64,000 nt of DNA, from positions 1-64,000 of the forward strand of contig JAUROD010000036.1 in NCBI GenBank assembly GCA_030835845.1, read 5' to 3'. Positions within the stretch are counted from its first letter, which is position 1. Each line of letters opens with the position of its first letter. The position numbers and the translations under genes are program-made. Origin of the DNA: Flavobacteriaceae bacterium (GTDB lineage: Bacteria > Bacteroidota > Bacteroidia > Flavobacteriales > Flavobacteriaceae). The notes beneath the pieces were generated by a model. It saw only the letters and a program-made list of their open reading frames with translations, did not search any database and was not told the origin of the DNA. Shown piece after piece: positions 1-10,374 of this stretch.

Positions 1-33
1 AATTGGGAGTGACTGAAATTAGCTTTTAAAAAA

Positions 34-57
34 AAATCCGTTCAATTGAACGGATTT
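34..57 (-). terminator. Intrinsic terminator downstream of tRNA-Asp
   Basis: Perfect palindrome AAATCCGTTCAATTGAACGGATTT followed on the minus strand by a T-tract. Confidence 0.8.
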
Positions 58-66
58 AAAATTTTG

Positions 67-140
67 CGGTCTGGACGGGACTCGAACCCGCGACCCCATG
101 CGTGACAGGCATGTATTCTAACCAACTGAACTACCAGACC
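67..140 (-). tRNA. tRNA-Asp (anticodon GTC)
   Basis: Minus strand GGTCTGGTAGTTCAGTTGGTTAGAATACATGCCTGTCACGCATGGGGTCGCGGGTTCGAGTCCCGTCCAGACCG: 7-bp acceptor stem GGTCTGG/CCAGACC, anticodon loop CTGTCAC, GGTTCGAGTCC T-arm. Confidence 0.95.
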
Positions 141-152
141 TTGGATAGGCTG

Positions 153-182
153 CAAATATACACCTCATTTTGTTTTCGGCAA
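153..182 (-). promoter_or_regulatory. Bacteroidota-type promoter for tRNA-Asp (TTG-N19-TATATTTG)
   Basis: Minus strand TTG CCGAAAACAAAATGAGGTG TATATTTG, ending 13 nt upstream of the tRNA 5' end; matches TTG-N17-23-TAnnTTTG. Confidence 0.65.
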
Positions 183-237
183 ATAATTAATGGAAAATTA
201 ATTTTTTATTTGAAAAGAGAGTCCAAACCTCCATTGA

Positions 238-888
238 GTGGTGGGTTTTTTGATATTTATAGTGAGTAAATTATTCAATAAATACTGCTGGTTATCTAAA
301 AAAATGCTTAAAAAGACTTTGTTTAGTTGGAGTTTACACCTGTACGAAAAACTTAGTTGTTATGTTTCGGAATGTCAAAATCATAAAGGAGTTGATTTTA
401 TCCTTAATTGGAAAAACAAAAACCTTAATCTTGGACTGAACGGAAATTTAAATACAACAAAAATTGACAAAATTGACACCTTATCTGAATTGGAAGGGGT
501 GGAAATATTTTCACACAGAGAGCAAAGTTTAATTACAAACTCTCGTCCAAAATCTAAATTTTCATTCACTGTAGATTATGCGTTAGAAAGATTAGAGTTT
601 GGAATGTATAACACATACTTTGGAGAGGTGACTGTTGCCAATGTGAATGAAAACCATGAGTTAGATCAAGTAATGGCAGGTAAACTGATTACTGATTTTC
701 GTTTAACTTATCTTTTTACACCTCATTTAAAATTAACTGGAATTGTTAATAACCTATTCGATGTATACCCAGATATACTTTTAGATCAAACTGGAAATCA
801 GGGTGGACGTTTCTTGTATTCAAGAGAAGTATCACAGCTTGGACAGCTAGGTAGAAATTACAGTCTTAACTTATCCTACAAATTCTAA
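238..888 (+). pseudogene. TonB-dependent receptor, C-terminal beta-barrel remnant only
   Basis: Protein carries a typical TBDR C-terminal region (LEGVEIF, NNLFDVYPDI, GNQGGRFLYSREVSQLGQLGRNYSLNLSYKF) with no signal peptide, plug or upstream barrel. Confidence 0.75.
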
Positions 889-911
889 TGTTATAGGTAA
901 TTTAGTTGTTT

Positions 912-943
912 AAAGCTATCTGTTAATCAGATAGCTTTTTTTG
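912..943 (+). terminator. Intrinsic terminator after the TBDR remnant
   Basis: AAAGCTATCTG-TTAAT-CAGATAGCTTT followed by a T-tract. Confidence 0.8.
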
Positions 944-960
944 GTTTTTAATTAAAAAAA

Positions 961-984
961 AAGTCCTTCGTATACGAAGGACTT
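961..984 (-). terminator. Intrinsic terminator downstream of trxA
   Basis: Palindrome AAGTCCTTCGTATACGAAGGACTT followed by a T-tract on the minus strand. Confidence 0.8.
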
Positions 985-1006
985 CAAAATCGTTTAAGAT
1001 TAATTT

Positions 1007-1324
1007 CTACAATAGTGTATCAAGCGCTTGTGCGTAGGCTGTTTTTGGTGCTACACCAACTTGACGACCCACTACTTCACCATCTTTGAAGACAAGCACA
1101 GTAGGAATATTACGTACTCCGTATTTAGCTGCAAATTCTTGGTTTGAATCCACGTCCAATTTTCCAACGATAGCTTTCCCTTCGTAATCGGAACTAATTT
1201 CATCAATGATTGGACCAACCATACGGCAAGGACCACACCATGCTGCCCAAAAATCAACCATTACTGGTTTATCTGATTTTAATACTACCTCCTCAAAAGT
1301 AGCGTCTGTAATTTCTAAAGCCAT
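1007..1324 (-). CDS. trxA: Thioredoxin
   Basis: 105 aa, WCGPC active site in VDFWAAWCGPCRM. Confidence 0.95.
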   Translation of the reverse strand: MALEITDATFEEVVLKSDKPVMVDFWAAWCGPCRMVGPIIDEISSDYEGKAIVGKLDVDSNQEFAAKYGVRNIPTVLVFKDGEVVGRQVGVAPKTAYAQALDTLL

Positions 1325-1414
1325 AATTATAAATTTTTACAAATGTATTTCATTTTTTTAAGGTCTGCACAACTTTGAATTGCTTTCCTTTATACAAACA
1401 TCAAAGATTACAAT

Positions 1415-4400
1415 TTAGTTTATTTTGTATTTGATCGATTCAGACTCTAAGCTCTCCAAAAACTCATTGGTTATCGCCACTTTTTGTTTTCTACTAGGAA
1501 GTGTTAATTTAATTTCTTCTGGGGTATGAAAAACATCAACCATAAGGGGTTTGTCTCCTTTATGCAATTGAATTAAATCACGAATCCATTGAATACGGTC
1601 TTCTTTTAAATCATCCAATTCGAGTTGTAAAGTGAATCTTTTTACATTATTTGAAAGTGTATCCTGCAACATTTCGACTGCAATAAACTGCATTCTTGGC
1701 GCACCAAGTTTACCTGTTTCCCTATTCCTCCATCCCTCTACAATTTTAACCCGAAGTCGAATAAATGTATTTGGTATTAAAAAGTGTCGGTATTTGAGAT
1801 ATTCTTCTCCAAAAATTCGAAATTCAAATTGATCATCAAAATCTTCCATTTGAAAAATTGCCCATCCTTTTCCATTTTTAGAAACACGATGATCAATTCC
1901 ATTGATAATACCACCAAAACTTAGTTCTCTTCCAACAAGTACATCCAAATCATTTAAAACGGTTAGTGGATTAGGTGAAAAATAGGTCATTTCACGTTTA
2001 AAATCATCAAGAGGGTGAGCGGATAAATAGATTCCTACAACTTCTTTTTCTTGTTTCAACATTTCTAAAGTTCCCCATGGGTCACATTGTGGAATTTGTA
2101 TTTCTTCAACAACCAAACCACTGTCTTCTCCAAATAAATTGGTTTGGGATGAATTTATACTTTCTTGATGCTTTGATCCGTACCTGATTGCTTTTTCTAA
2201 AAAGATAATTCCATCTCCATCAGGATTAAAATATTGCGCTCGATGAATATCTCCAAAAGAATCAAATCCTCCAGCTAATGCTAAATTTTCAAGTGCTTTT
2301 TTATTTGCAGCACGTAAATCAATGCGCTGAGTTAAATCAAAAATAGAAGTGTATTTTGCTTCTTCGCGATTTACTATAATAGTGTCAACCGCTCCTTTTC
2401 CAACTCCCTTAATTGCACCCATACCAAAACGAATCGCGTGTTTGTCGTTTACAGTAAATTTATAAAACGATTCATTTACGTCAGGTCCTAAAACGTTTAG
2501 TCCCATTCGTCTACACTCTTCCATGAAAAAAGTAACCTGTTTGATGTCGTTCATGTTGTTTGACAAAACAGCTGCCATATACTCAGCAGGATAATGTGCT
2601 TTTAGGTAAGCTGTTTGATAACCAATCCAAGCATAGCAGGTTGAATGTGATTTATTGAATGCATAGGCTGCAAATGCTTCCCAATCTTTCCATATTTTTT
2701 CAAGAATATTTTCTGGATGTCCATTCTTTTTTCCACCCTCAATAAACCTCGGTTTTAATTTTTGAAGTAAAGAGAAAATCTTTTTCCCCATTGCCTTCCT
2801 TAGTACATCTGCATCACCTTTACTAAAACCTGCTAGTTTTTGAGAAAGGAGCATTACTTGCTCTTGATAAACTGTGATTCCATAAGTTTCTTCTAAATAC
2901 TCAGCCATAATTGGCAAATCGTAGGTAATCTGTTCTTTTCCGTTCTTTCGATCGACAAAACTAGGTATGTATTCCAATGGACCTGGTCGATACAACGCAT
3001 TCATTGCGATCAAATCAGCAAATACAGTTGGCTTTAAATCTTTTAGATATTTCTGCATTCCTGAAGATTCGTATTGAAAAATTCCTACCGTATCTCCACG
3101 CTGAAAAAGCTCATAGGTCTTAGGATCGTCAAGTGGAAAACTGTCTGGATCAAGATCAATATTGTGCTTGTATTTAACTAATTTTACTGTGTCCTTGATT
3201 AACGTAAGTGTCTTTAAACCAAGAAAATCCATCTTAAGTAGTCCCGCATCTTCAACAACTGAGTTGTCAAACTGAGTAACGTACAAATCAGAATCTTTAG
3301 CAGTTGCTACTGGAACAAATTGGGTTATGTCGTCTGGTGTAATAATTACTCCACAGGCATGTGTTCCAACATTTCTCAAGGAACCCTCAAGTACTTTTGC
3401 CTGTTGAATGGTCTCCCCTGCAATTGAATCCTCGTCAGCAATATTTTTTATTTCATTGACGCGAAGTATTTCTTCATTTCTTAATACTTTCTTAAGCTCA
3501 TCATCTGATGCATTGAAAATCTTTCCAAGCTTGATGTTTGGAAGTAGTTTTGCGATTCGATCGGCTTCCCCCAAAGGCAAATCTAATACTCTAGCAGTGT
3601 CTCTTATTGACGACTTTGCTGCCATTGTTCCGTATGTTATTATTTGAGCAACTTGATTGGATCCATATTTATCTATGACATAATCCATCACACGACTTCT
3701 TCCTTCGTCATCAAAATCAATATCAATATCTGGCATACTAACTCGATCTGGATTAAGGAAACGCTCAAAAAGTAAATCGTAAGCGATTGGGTCAATATTT
3801 GTGATTTTTAAACAATATGCAACCACTGATCCTGCTGCTGAACCTCTTCCTGGACCAACGGAGACATTCATGTTACGAGCTGCAGAAATAAAATCTTGAA
3901 CAATTAAAAAATATCCAGGGTAACCAGTATTTGCAATGACCTCTAATTCAAAATTAATTCGTTCCTCAATCTCATCTGTTATCGTTGAATAACGTTGTTT
4001 GGCTCCTTCTAATGTAAGGTGCTTCAGGTAGTTATTCTCACCTTGCTTCCCATCATAATCGTTCTCAACTTGAAATTCAATTGGAATATCAAATTTGGGA
4101 AGTAATACATCTCTAGCCAATGCAAAAGGTTCAACTTTATCAATCAAATCTTTTATATTCAAGATTGCCTGAGGGATATCTTGAAATAATTCTTTCATTT
4201 GACGACCTGACTTGAAATAATATTCTTGGTTTGGGAAACCGTATCGAAAACCTCGACCTCTTCCAATTGGAGTTGCTTGTTTTTCACCATCTTTAACACA
4301 AAGAAGAATGTCGTGTGCATTTGCTTCTTCTTTTTGAGTATAATAGGTGTTATTTGTTGCTATAAGTGATACATTGTGTTTTTCTGAAAATTGAATCAAT

Positions 4401-5734
4401 ACCTCATTTGCACGATTCTCACCCTCTTCACCATGTCGCATTAATTCAATATAAAGGTCTTCCCCAAACTGTCCTTTCCACCACAATAGGGCTTCTTCAG
4501 CTTGTCTATCCCCTAAATTCAATATTTTTGAAGGAACTTCACCATAGGTATTCCCTGTTAATACGATCAAATTATCTTTGTATTCCTCAACTAATTTTCG
4601 ATCAATTCGAGGAACATAATAAAACCCATCTACGTATGCTTTCGAAGTTAACTTTGCTAGATTGTGATATCCTTTTTTGTTCTTCGCTAAAAAAACTATC
4701 TGGTATCCATCATCTCGTCGTGTTTTATCTTTATGGTCTTCGCAAACATGAAATTCACATCCAATAATGGGTTTGATTTTATCTTCTTCTTCTACACCGT
4801 CATTGTGATTTTTGATGGCTTTAATAAAATGAAATGCACCCATTAAATTTCCATGATCAGTAATTGCAAGTGCAGGCATTTTATCTTTTGCTGCAGCCTC
4901 AACTAGCTGATTCACACGTGATGTTGATTGAAGAACGGAAAACTGAGTATGGTTATGTAAATGTACAAAAGGAGCCTCTTCCAAAGCTGTGTCTAACTCA
5001 CCTCCTGTTTCATTTGTCGATTGAAGTTTTGAACTCTTTTTGAGTTTTTTTGAAGCCTCTTTTAAGTTTTGATGCTGGAGTCCAATCAATGAAAAAGGGG
5101 TCTCGAATCCTTTAATTTCACTTGTATCAACCCCATGCTTCTTAAATGCCTCTGGATGAAGTTTATCTAATCGTAATAATTCTAGAAAAGCTCGTGTAGT
5201 TGCTTCAACATCTGCAGTTGCATTATGCGCTTCAACAAAACTTTCCTGAAATAAGAAGAAATACAGTTCTGAAAGTGTAGGTAGCTTAAATTTTCCTCCT
5301 CTACCTCCCGATAATTGACAAAGGCTAGCAGTTTCTTCTGTACATGTGTCTAAAATTAGACTGTCTGCAAATGGATCGTGTTGCCCTGTTCTAAGGAATT
5401 CAGCACCCATTATATTTCGGTCAAACAACACATTGTGTCCAACAACAAATTGAACCTGGGATAGAGCATGACTAAATTTATCAAGAACTTCTTGCAAAGG
5501 AATTCCTTGATTTTCTGCTAAAGCAGTTGAAATTCCATGTATTTGTTCCGAATCAAATGGGATGGTAAATCCATCTGGACGAATTAAATAATCTTCATTG
5601 GAAATAAGTTGACCACTTTTATCATGAATCTGCCAAGCAATTTGGATACACCTAGGCCAATTCTCGCTATCGGTAAGTGGCGCGTCCCAGCGTTTGGGCA
5701 AGCCCGTTGTTTCTGTGTCAAAGATTAAATACAT
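1415..5734 (-). CDS. dnaE: DNA polymerase III alpha subunit with N-terminal DEDDh exonuclease domain
   Basis: IFDTETTGLP (Exo I), HNVLFDRNIMGAEF (Exo II), HNATADVEATTRAF (Exo III), then PHP domain FVHLHNHTQFSVL...ITDHGNL and polymerase motif PDIDIDFDDEGRSRV. Start placed at internal Met15 (MYLIFDTETTG) of the supplied ORF. Confidence 0.93.
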   Translation of the reverse strand: MYLIFDTETTGLPKRWDAPLTDSENWPRCIQIAWQIHDKSGQLISNEDYLIRPDGFTIPFDSEQIHGISTALAENQGIPLQEVLDKFSHALSQVQFVVGHNVLFDRNIMGAEFLRTGQHDPFADSLILDTCTEETASLCQLSGGRGGKFKLPTLSELYFFLFQESFVEAHNATADVEATTRAFLELLRLDKLHPEAFKKHGVDTSEIKGFETPFSLIGLQHQNLKEASKKLKKSSKLQSTNETGGELDTALEEAPFVHLHNHTQFSVLQSTSRVNQLVEAAAKDKMPALAITDHGNLMGAFHFIKAIKNHNDGVEEEDKIKPIIGCEFHVCEDHKDKTRRDDGYQIVFLAKNKKGYHNLAKLTSKAYVDGFYYVPRIDRKLVEEYKDNLIVLTGNTYGEVPSKILNLGDRQAEEALLWWKGQFGEDLYIELMRHGEEGENRANEVLIQFSEKHNVSLIATNNTYYTQKEEANAHDILLCVKDGEKQATPIGRGRGFRYGFPNQEYYFKSGRQMKELFQDIPQAILNIKDLIDKVEPFALARDVLLPKFDIPIEFQVENDYDGKQGENNYLKHLTLEGAKQRYSTITDEIEERINFELEVIANTGYPGYFLIVQDFISAARNMNVSVGPGRGSAAGSVVAYCLKITNIDPIAYDLLFERFLNPDRVSMPDIDIDFDDEGRSRVMDYVIDKYGSNQVAQIITYGTMAAKSSIRDTARVLDLPLGEADRIAKLLPNIKLGKIFNASDDELKKVLRNEEILRVNEIKNIADEDSIAGETIQQAKVLEGSLRNVGTHACGVIITPDDITQFVPVATAKDSDLYVTQFDNSVVEDAGLLKMDFLGLKTLTLIKDTVKLVKYKHNIDLDPDSFPLDDPKTYELFQRGDTVGIFQYESSGMQKYLKDLKPTVFADLIAMNALYRPGPLEYIPSFVDRKNGKEQITYDLPIMAEYLEETYGITVYQEQVMLLSQKLAGFSKGDADVLRKAMGKKIFSLLQKLKPRFIEGGKKNGHPENILEKIWKDWEAFAAYAFNKSHSTCYAWIGYQTAYLKAHYPAEYMAAVLSNNMNDIKQVTFFMEECRRMGLNVLGPDVNESFYKFTVNDKHAIRFGMGAIKGVGKGAVDTIIVNREEAKYTSIFDLTQRIDLRAANKKALENLALAGGFDSFGDIHRAQYFNPDGDGIIFLEKAIRYGSKHQESINSSQTNLFGEDSGLVVEEIQIPQCDPWGTLEMLKQEKEVVGIYLSAHPLDDFKREMTYFSPNPLTVLNDLDVLVGRELSFGGIINGIDHRVSKNGKGWAIFQMEDFDDQFEFRIFGEEYLKYRHFLIPNTFIRLRVKIVEGWRNRETGKLGAPRMQFIAVEMLQDTLSNNVKRFTLQLELDDLKEDRIQWIRDLIQLHKGDKPLMVDVFHTPEEIKLTLPSRKQKVAITNEFLESLESESIKYKIN

Positions 5735-5871
5735 CAGATCAAAAATAGGGAAATACATCTCCTTAACGAAACCCATTAGTGGGTAGTTATTAACCGAATC
5801 GTGATTCTTTGTTCATATAGCTTATAAAGAAATAGGATAATTAAAAGTGGAAAAGAATTGATGGCTTATAT

Positions 5872-8800
5872 TTGTCAAAAAAAGCGATCGAACCACTGTT
5901 TGAGGCATTAACTTTAACTCCATCCCAAAAAAACCTGGAAAAGGCTTTTTTGAAAGATAATTTATGTCTTCATTTAAAAGGCACTGTTGGCTCAGGTTTA
6001 TCATTTAGACTTGCTGCTGCCTTTAAAAAACATCAAAAAAATATCCTTCTAGTTTGTGAGGATCGTGAAAAAGCTGCTTATCACCTAAACGACCTAGAAC
6101 AATTACTCGACGATGAAATCGTTCTTTTTTTTCCCTCCAGCTATCGTAAGCCATATCAAATAGAAACAACGGACAATGCTAATGTGTTACTTCGATCCGA
6201 AGTATTAAGCAAGTTGAGTAATTCAAAAAAAGTAAGGGTTATAGTTACCTATCCTCAAGCTTTATTTGAAAAAGTAGTATCTCAATCTACCTTAAGAAAA
6301 AGCACTCTTGAAGTAGTCAAAGGAAGTCAATTGTCACTCGATTTTGTAAATGAAATGCTGTTCGAGTATCAATTCGAACGAGTTGATTTTGTTTCTCAAC
6401 CAGGAGAATTTGCTGTTCGAGGAGGAATTATTGATGTGTTTTCATTTGCAAACCAGCACCCCTATCGCATTGAGTTTTTTGGAGATGAAGTGGATAGCTT
6501 AAGGAGCTTTGACATTGCAACTCAATTGTCAATCACTTCATTAAACAAAGTCAAAATACTTCCAAATACAAGTAAGGGATTTAAACGTGCAAGTCGTAAA
6601 AGTTTGATTGAACTACTTGCAACATCAGGGGTTTTAGTTACTCAAAATTTAGATGGTTTAGCAAAAACATTAGATGTACTTTTTGATGAAGCGCAAAAAA
6701 ATTTTAATAGCCTTTCTGAAGAAACACAACATCTTCCACCTGCTACATTATTTTTGTCAAAATCTGATTTACTTCAGGCAATCGATTTGCTTTCATGGGT
6801 TAACTTGTTACCTTCCTCTGAAAAAAATATATCTACTCAAGTTTTTGTAAAGCAAAGTCCTCAACCTGCATTCAATCGAAAATTTGATCGTTTGATTGAC
6901 TATCTCAATGAAAATCATTCAAAAGGATATTCGAACTACATCTGTTGTGCAACAGCAGAACAAAGCACCCGATTAAATTCCATTTTTGAGGAAATGGAGC
7001 AAAAGGTGCATTATAAAACTATTGTTCAGCCACTATTTGAAGGATTTGAAGACATTGAAGGAAAAATAGCTATATTTACTGACCATCAAATCTTTGAGCG
7101 ATATCACAAGTATCAACTTAAGTCAGGCTATACCAAAAAACAAGCCTTAACTCTTAAAGAATTAACTCACCTTGAAATTGGAGACTATGTCACCCATATT
7201 GATCATGGGATTGGGAAGTTTGGTGGTTTACAAAAAATTGAGGTAGAGGGAAATACACAAGAAGCCATCAAACTGGTATATGCTGATCGAGATATTCTTT
7301 ATTTAAGTATTCACTCTCTTCATAAAATTTCAAAATTTAATGGAAAAGATGGGAAAGTTCCAAAAGTATATAAATTAGGATCTGCCGCATGGAAAACATT
7401 AAAACAAAAAACCAAGAAGCGAGTAAAAGAAATTGCATTTAATCTGATTGAATTATACGCTAAAAGACGTCAAAAAATTGGAGTAGCATGTGCTCCAGAC
7501 AGTTATCTTCAGCTCGAATTAGAAGCTTCATTTTTATTCGAAGATACTCCTGATCAAAGTAGTGCTACTCAAGCTGTAAAAGCTGATATGGAAAGTGAAC
7601 GTCCAATGGATAGACTTGTTTGTGGTGATGTAGGGTTTGGTAAAACAGAAGTTGCAATTCGTGCAGCCTTTAAAGCTGTAGACAATGGAAAGCAAGTAGC
7701 AGTTCTTGTTCCAACAACAATTCTTGCATTTCAACATCATAAAAATTTTGCAAAAAGATTAGAAGATTTTCCAGTACGAGTTGATTATCTGAATCGATTT
7801 AGGACAACAAAAGAAAAACGTTTGGTTCTTGAAGATCTTAAAGATGGTAAAATTGATATTTTAATTGGCACCCATCAGTTGGTTGGAAAAGGAGTTGAGT
7901 TTAAAAATTTAGGGTTGTTGGTCGTTGATGAGGAACAAAAATTTGGAGTAGCAGTCAAAGAAAAGCTTAGAGCACTTAAAACCAATGTAGATGTGCTAAC
8001 CTTAACCGCTACACCAATCCCTCGTACACTTCAATTTAGCCTAATGGCAGCAAGAGATTTATCTGTTATCGCAACACCTCCAGCAAATAGATATCCAATT
8101 GAAAGTGAAGTGATTAGATTTACTGAATCAATTATTCGAGATGGAATTTCTTATGAAATTCAACGTGGTGGACAAGTATATTTTATCCATAATCGGGTTG
8201 AAAATATTCAAGAAGTAGCGGGAATGTTACAACGTCTTGTGCCTGATGCGAGAATACGAATTGGACATGGACAAATGGATGGCAAAAAATTGGAAAAAAA
8301 CTTACTCGAATTTATGGATGGTAAGTATGATATTTTGGTTGCAACTACAATTGTCGAAAACGGTTTAGATGTCCCAAATGCAAATACTATTTTTATCAAT
8401 AATGCACAAAATTTTGGTTTAAGTGATCTTCATCAAATGCGGGGTCGTGTAGGAAGAAGTAATAAAAAAGCATTTTGCTACTTCATTACTCCTCCACTTT
8501 CTACTATGGCAAGTGATGCTCAAAAAAGAATACAAGCTATTGAACAATATGCTGAATTAGGGTCAGGAATAAAAATTGCAATGAAGGATCTTGAAATTCG
8601 TGGAGCAGGTGATTTACTTGGGGGTGAGCAAAGTGGATTTATTAATGATATTGGATTTGAAACATACCAAAAGATTCTAAAAGAAGCCATTGACGAATTA
8701 AAAGAAAATGAATTTAAAAATCTATACAGTGAAATCGAAAATGACAAAACTTCATTTGTTAAAGAGATTCAAATTGATACTGACCTAGAAGTTCAACTAC

Positions 8801-9216
8801 CTGACGATTATGTAAATAGTATCAGTGAGCGTCTAACGTTATACAATCAATTAGGAGATTTAAAGGAGGAGAATGAATTGATTCAATTTCAAACAAATTT
8901 AGAGGATCGCTTTGGTCCGCTTCCAAGTCAAGCAGAAGATTTAATTGATAGTGTTCGTTTGAAATGGAAAGCATTGGAAATGGGCTTAGAAAGGTTAATT
9001 CTCAAAAAAGGTCAATTGTCTGGATACTTTGTTTCCGATAAAAGCAGTCCCTTTTATCAAAGTGATTCCTTTCAAAAAGTGCTAATTTGGGTCCAACAAA
9101 GTCAAGGAGAAGTTCACATAAAAGAGAAAGAAACACGTCAAGGTTTGCGCTTGAGACTCTCAGTCAAAAATATAAATTCAATTCCGGAGGCTCTTGATAA
9201 GCTGGTTAGCTTATAG
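5872..9216 (+). CDS. mfd: Transcription-repair coupling factor Mfd
   Basis: 1114 aa; UvrB-like N-terminus, CarD-like/RID region GDYVTHIDHGIGKFGG, helicase motifs CGDVGFGKTEVA and VVDEEQKFGV; TTG start. Confidence 0.95.
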   Translation: MSKKAIEPLFEALTLTPSQKNLEKAFLKDNLCLHLKGTVGSGLSFRLAAAFKKHQKNILLVCEDREKAAYHLNDLEQLLDDEIVLFFPSSYRKPYQIETTDNANVLLRSEVLSKLSNSKKVRVIVTYPQALFEKVVSQSTLRKSTLEVVKGSQLSLDFVNEMLFEYQFERVDFVSQPGEFAVRGGIIDVFSFANQHPYRIEFFGDEVDSLRSFDIATQLSITSLNKVKILPNTSKGFKRASRKSLIELLATSGVLVTQNLDGLAKTLDVLFDEAQKNFNSLSEETQHLPPATLFLSKSDLLQAIDLLSWVNLLPSSEKNISTQVFVKQSPQPAFNRKFDRLIDYLNENHSKGYSNYICCATAEQSTRLNSIFEEMEQKVHYKTIVQPLFEGFEDIEGKIAIFTDHQIFERYHKYQLKSGYTKKQALTLKELTHLEIGDYVTHIDHGIGKFGGLQKIEVEGNTQEAIKLVYADRDILYLSIHSLHKISKFNGKDGKVPKVYKLGSAAWKTLKQKTKKRVKEIAFNLIELYAKRRQKIGVACAPDSYLQLELEASFLFEDTPDQSSATQAVKADMESERPMDRLVCGDVGFGKTEVAIRAAFKAVDNGKQVAVLVPTTILAFQHHKNFAKRLEDFPVRVDYLNRFRTTKEKRLVLEDLKDGKIDILIGTHQLVGKGVEFKNLGLLVVDEEQKFGVAVKEKLRALKTNVDVLTLTATPIPRTLQFSLMAARDLSVIATPPANRYPIESEVIRFTESIIRDGISYEIQRGGQVYFIHNRVENIQEVAGMLQRLVPDARIRIGHGQMDGKKLEKNLLEFMDGKYDILVATTIVENGLDVPNANTIFINNAQNFGLSDLHQMRGRVGRSNKKAFCYFITPPLSTMASDAQKRIQAIEQYAELGSGIKIAMKDLEIRGAGDLLGGEQSGFINDIGFETYQKILKEAIDELKENEFKNLYSEIENDKTSFVKEIQIDTDLEVQLPDDYVNSISERLTLYNQLGDLKEENELIQFQTNLEDRFGPLPSQAEDLIDSVRLKWKALEMGLERLILKKGQLSGYFVSDKSSPFYQSDSFQKVLIWVQQSQGEVHIKEKETRQGLRLRLSVKNINSIPEALDKLVSL

Positions 9217-9870
9217 GTTTTTGAGTTCTTTAATGGCTTTAAATGCCTGATTCACGTGATCTTCATCAACCAAAATTGTGAATTCGTTTGAAGTAGAAAT
9301 TACTTGAAAAATATTAATCCCTTCCCATGATAATCGTTGAAAAATAAAGTAATAAATCCCTGGAATAGTTACATTTTCAGTCGGAAGTTTTATGGAAATT
9401 GAAGAGAGATGCTCCGTTTTTTCTATCAAATGCTCCTCTTTAAAAAATTGATCAATCTTTCCAGTCAGATTACTACTTACGATAATATTAGATTCGGTTA
9501 CTCCCCTAGAAGAAGTATAAAATATTTGATTGTTGTTATTTGTTTCTGCTAAAAATTGAGCTTGAGCACTTAAAAGGCTCTCTGAAATTTTAAAACTAAA
9601 GTCAACAAGGTTAGACCGTACAGTAATATCTCCAATTCCTTTCAAAACCTTAACAATTTTGTGTGTCGACAAAAACTCTAGGTTATCTGATATTCGTTTA
9701 AGTGCCATTACAATTGCACCATTTCGAGCAGGTTTCTGAAGGGTTTCCTCAATTTCAGGTTGAATTTGACGTGCTAAAGAAGTAAGGTTAATAATTCCCT
9801 GAGCCATAGCTGTGGACAAATAAGGTTTTGTTTTAATATAATGCTCTACAACCGAAGCGATAGTTTTCAT
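9211..9870 (-). CDS. ACT-domain protein, aspartate-kinase regulatory-domain-like (no kinase domain)
   Basis: 219 aa with two ACT-like segments (IKLPTENVTIPGIYYFIFQRLSWEGINIFQVISTSNEFTILVDEDHVNQAFKAI); overlaps the mfd 3' end by 6 nt. Confidence 0.6.
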   Translation of the reverse strand: MKTIASVVEHYIKTKPYLSTAMAQGIINLTSLARQIQPEIEETLQKPARNGAIVMALKRISDNLEFLSTHKIVKVLKGIGDITVRSNLVDFSFKISESLLSAQAQFLAETNNNNQIFYTSSRGVTESNIIVSSNLTGKIDQFFKEEHLIEKTEHLSSISIKLPTENVTIPGIYYFIFQRLSWEGINIFQVISTSNEFTILVDEDHVNQAFKAIKELKNL

Positions 9871-9929
9871 TTTGTTTTATTTTTTGCAAAGATAGTAAAA
9901 AATAAACTAATTGTTATAAATAAAACAAA

Positions 9930-10292
9930 TTAATTAAACGGATAAAATGCATTTTCAATGTGGTTTTGCTGCCAATTTTTTCCATTGATTACATAAGAAA
10001 TTATATCAAATCTTACTTCAACATCAAGATTATTGTTTGTTACATAAGCGTCTATAGCCATTCGAAGTAACTTCATTTTTTTAGTTGACACAAAACTTTC
10101 TGGAGCACCAAATACCTTTGATGACCTTGCTTTAACTTCTATCACAACCAACAAATTGTTATTTCTTGCATTGATATCTATCTCTGCTTTTCGGTAATAA
10201 AAGTTTTGAACTAAAATGTGATATCCTTTTGAAATAAGGTATTGAGTTGCACGATTTTCGGCTTCTCTTCCAATGACATGCGATTTATTCAT
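9930..10292 (-). CDS. UPF0102/YraN-family endonuclease-like protein
   Basis: 120 aa, GREAENRATQYLISKGYHIL...KAEIDINARNNNLLVVIEVKAR, characteristic of the YraN family. Confidence 0.88.
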   Translation of the reverse strand: MNKSHVIGREAENRATQYLISKGYHILVQNFYYRKAEIDINARNNNLLVVIEVKARSSKVFGAPESFVSTKKMKLLRMAIDAYVTNNNLDVEVRFDIISYVINGKNWQQNHIENAFYPFN

Positions 10293-10374
10293 TTTCTTAG
10301 ACTTGGGTTGAACTTTATAAAGCTAAGGGATTCTAGCGGACTAAAAAGTCTTATTTTTGCGTAAAATATAAATT

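Noticed and set aside
381-569. Minus-strand 62-aa ORF in the TonB receptor remnant
   Set aside because: Antisense shadow with no recognisable protein features.
1632-4767. Plus-strand ORFs 1632-1832, 3408-3647 and 4366-4767 inside dnaE
   Set aside because: Antisense to a clearly conserved coding region; no independent motifs or promoters.
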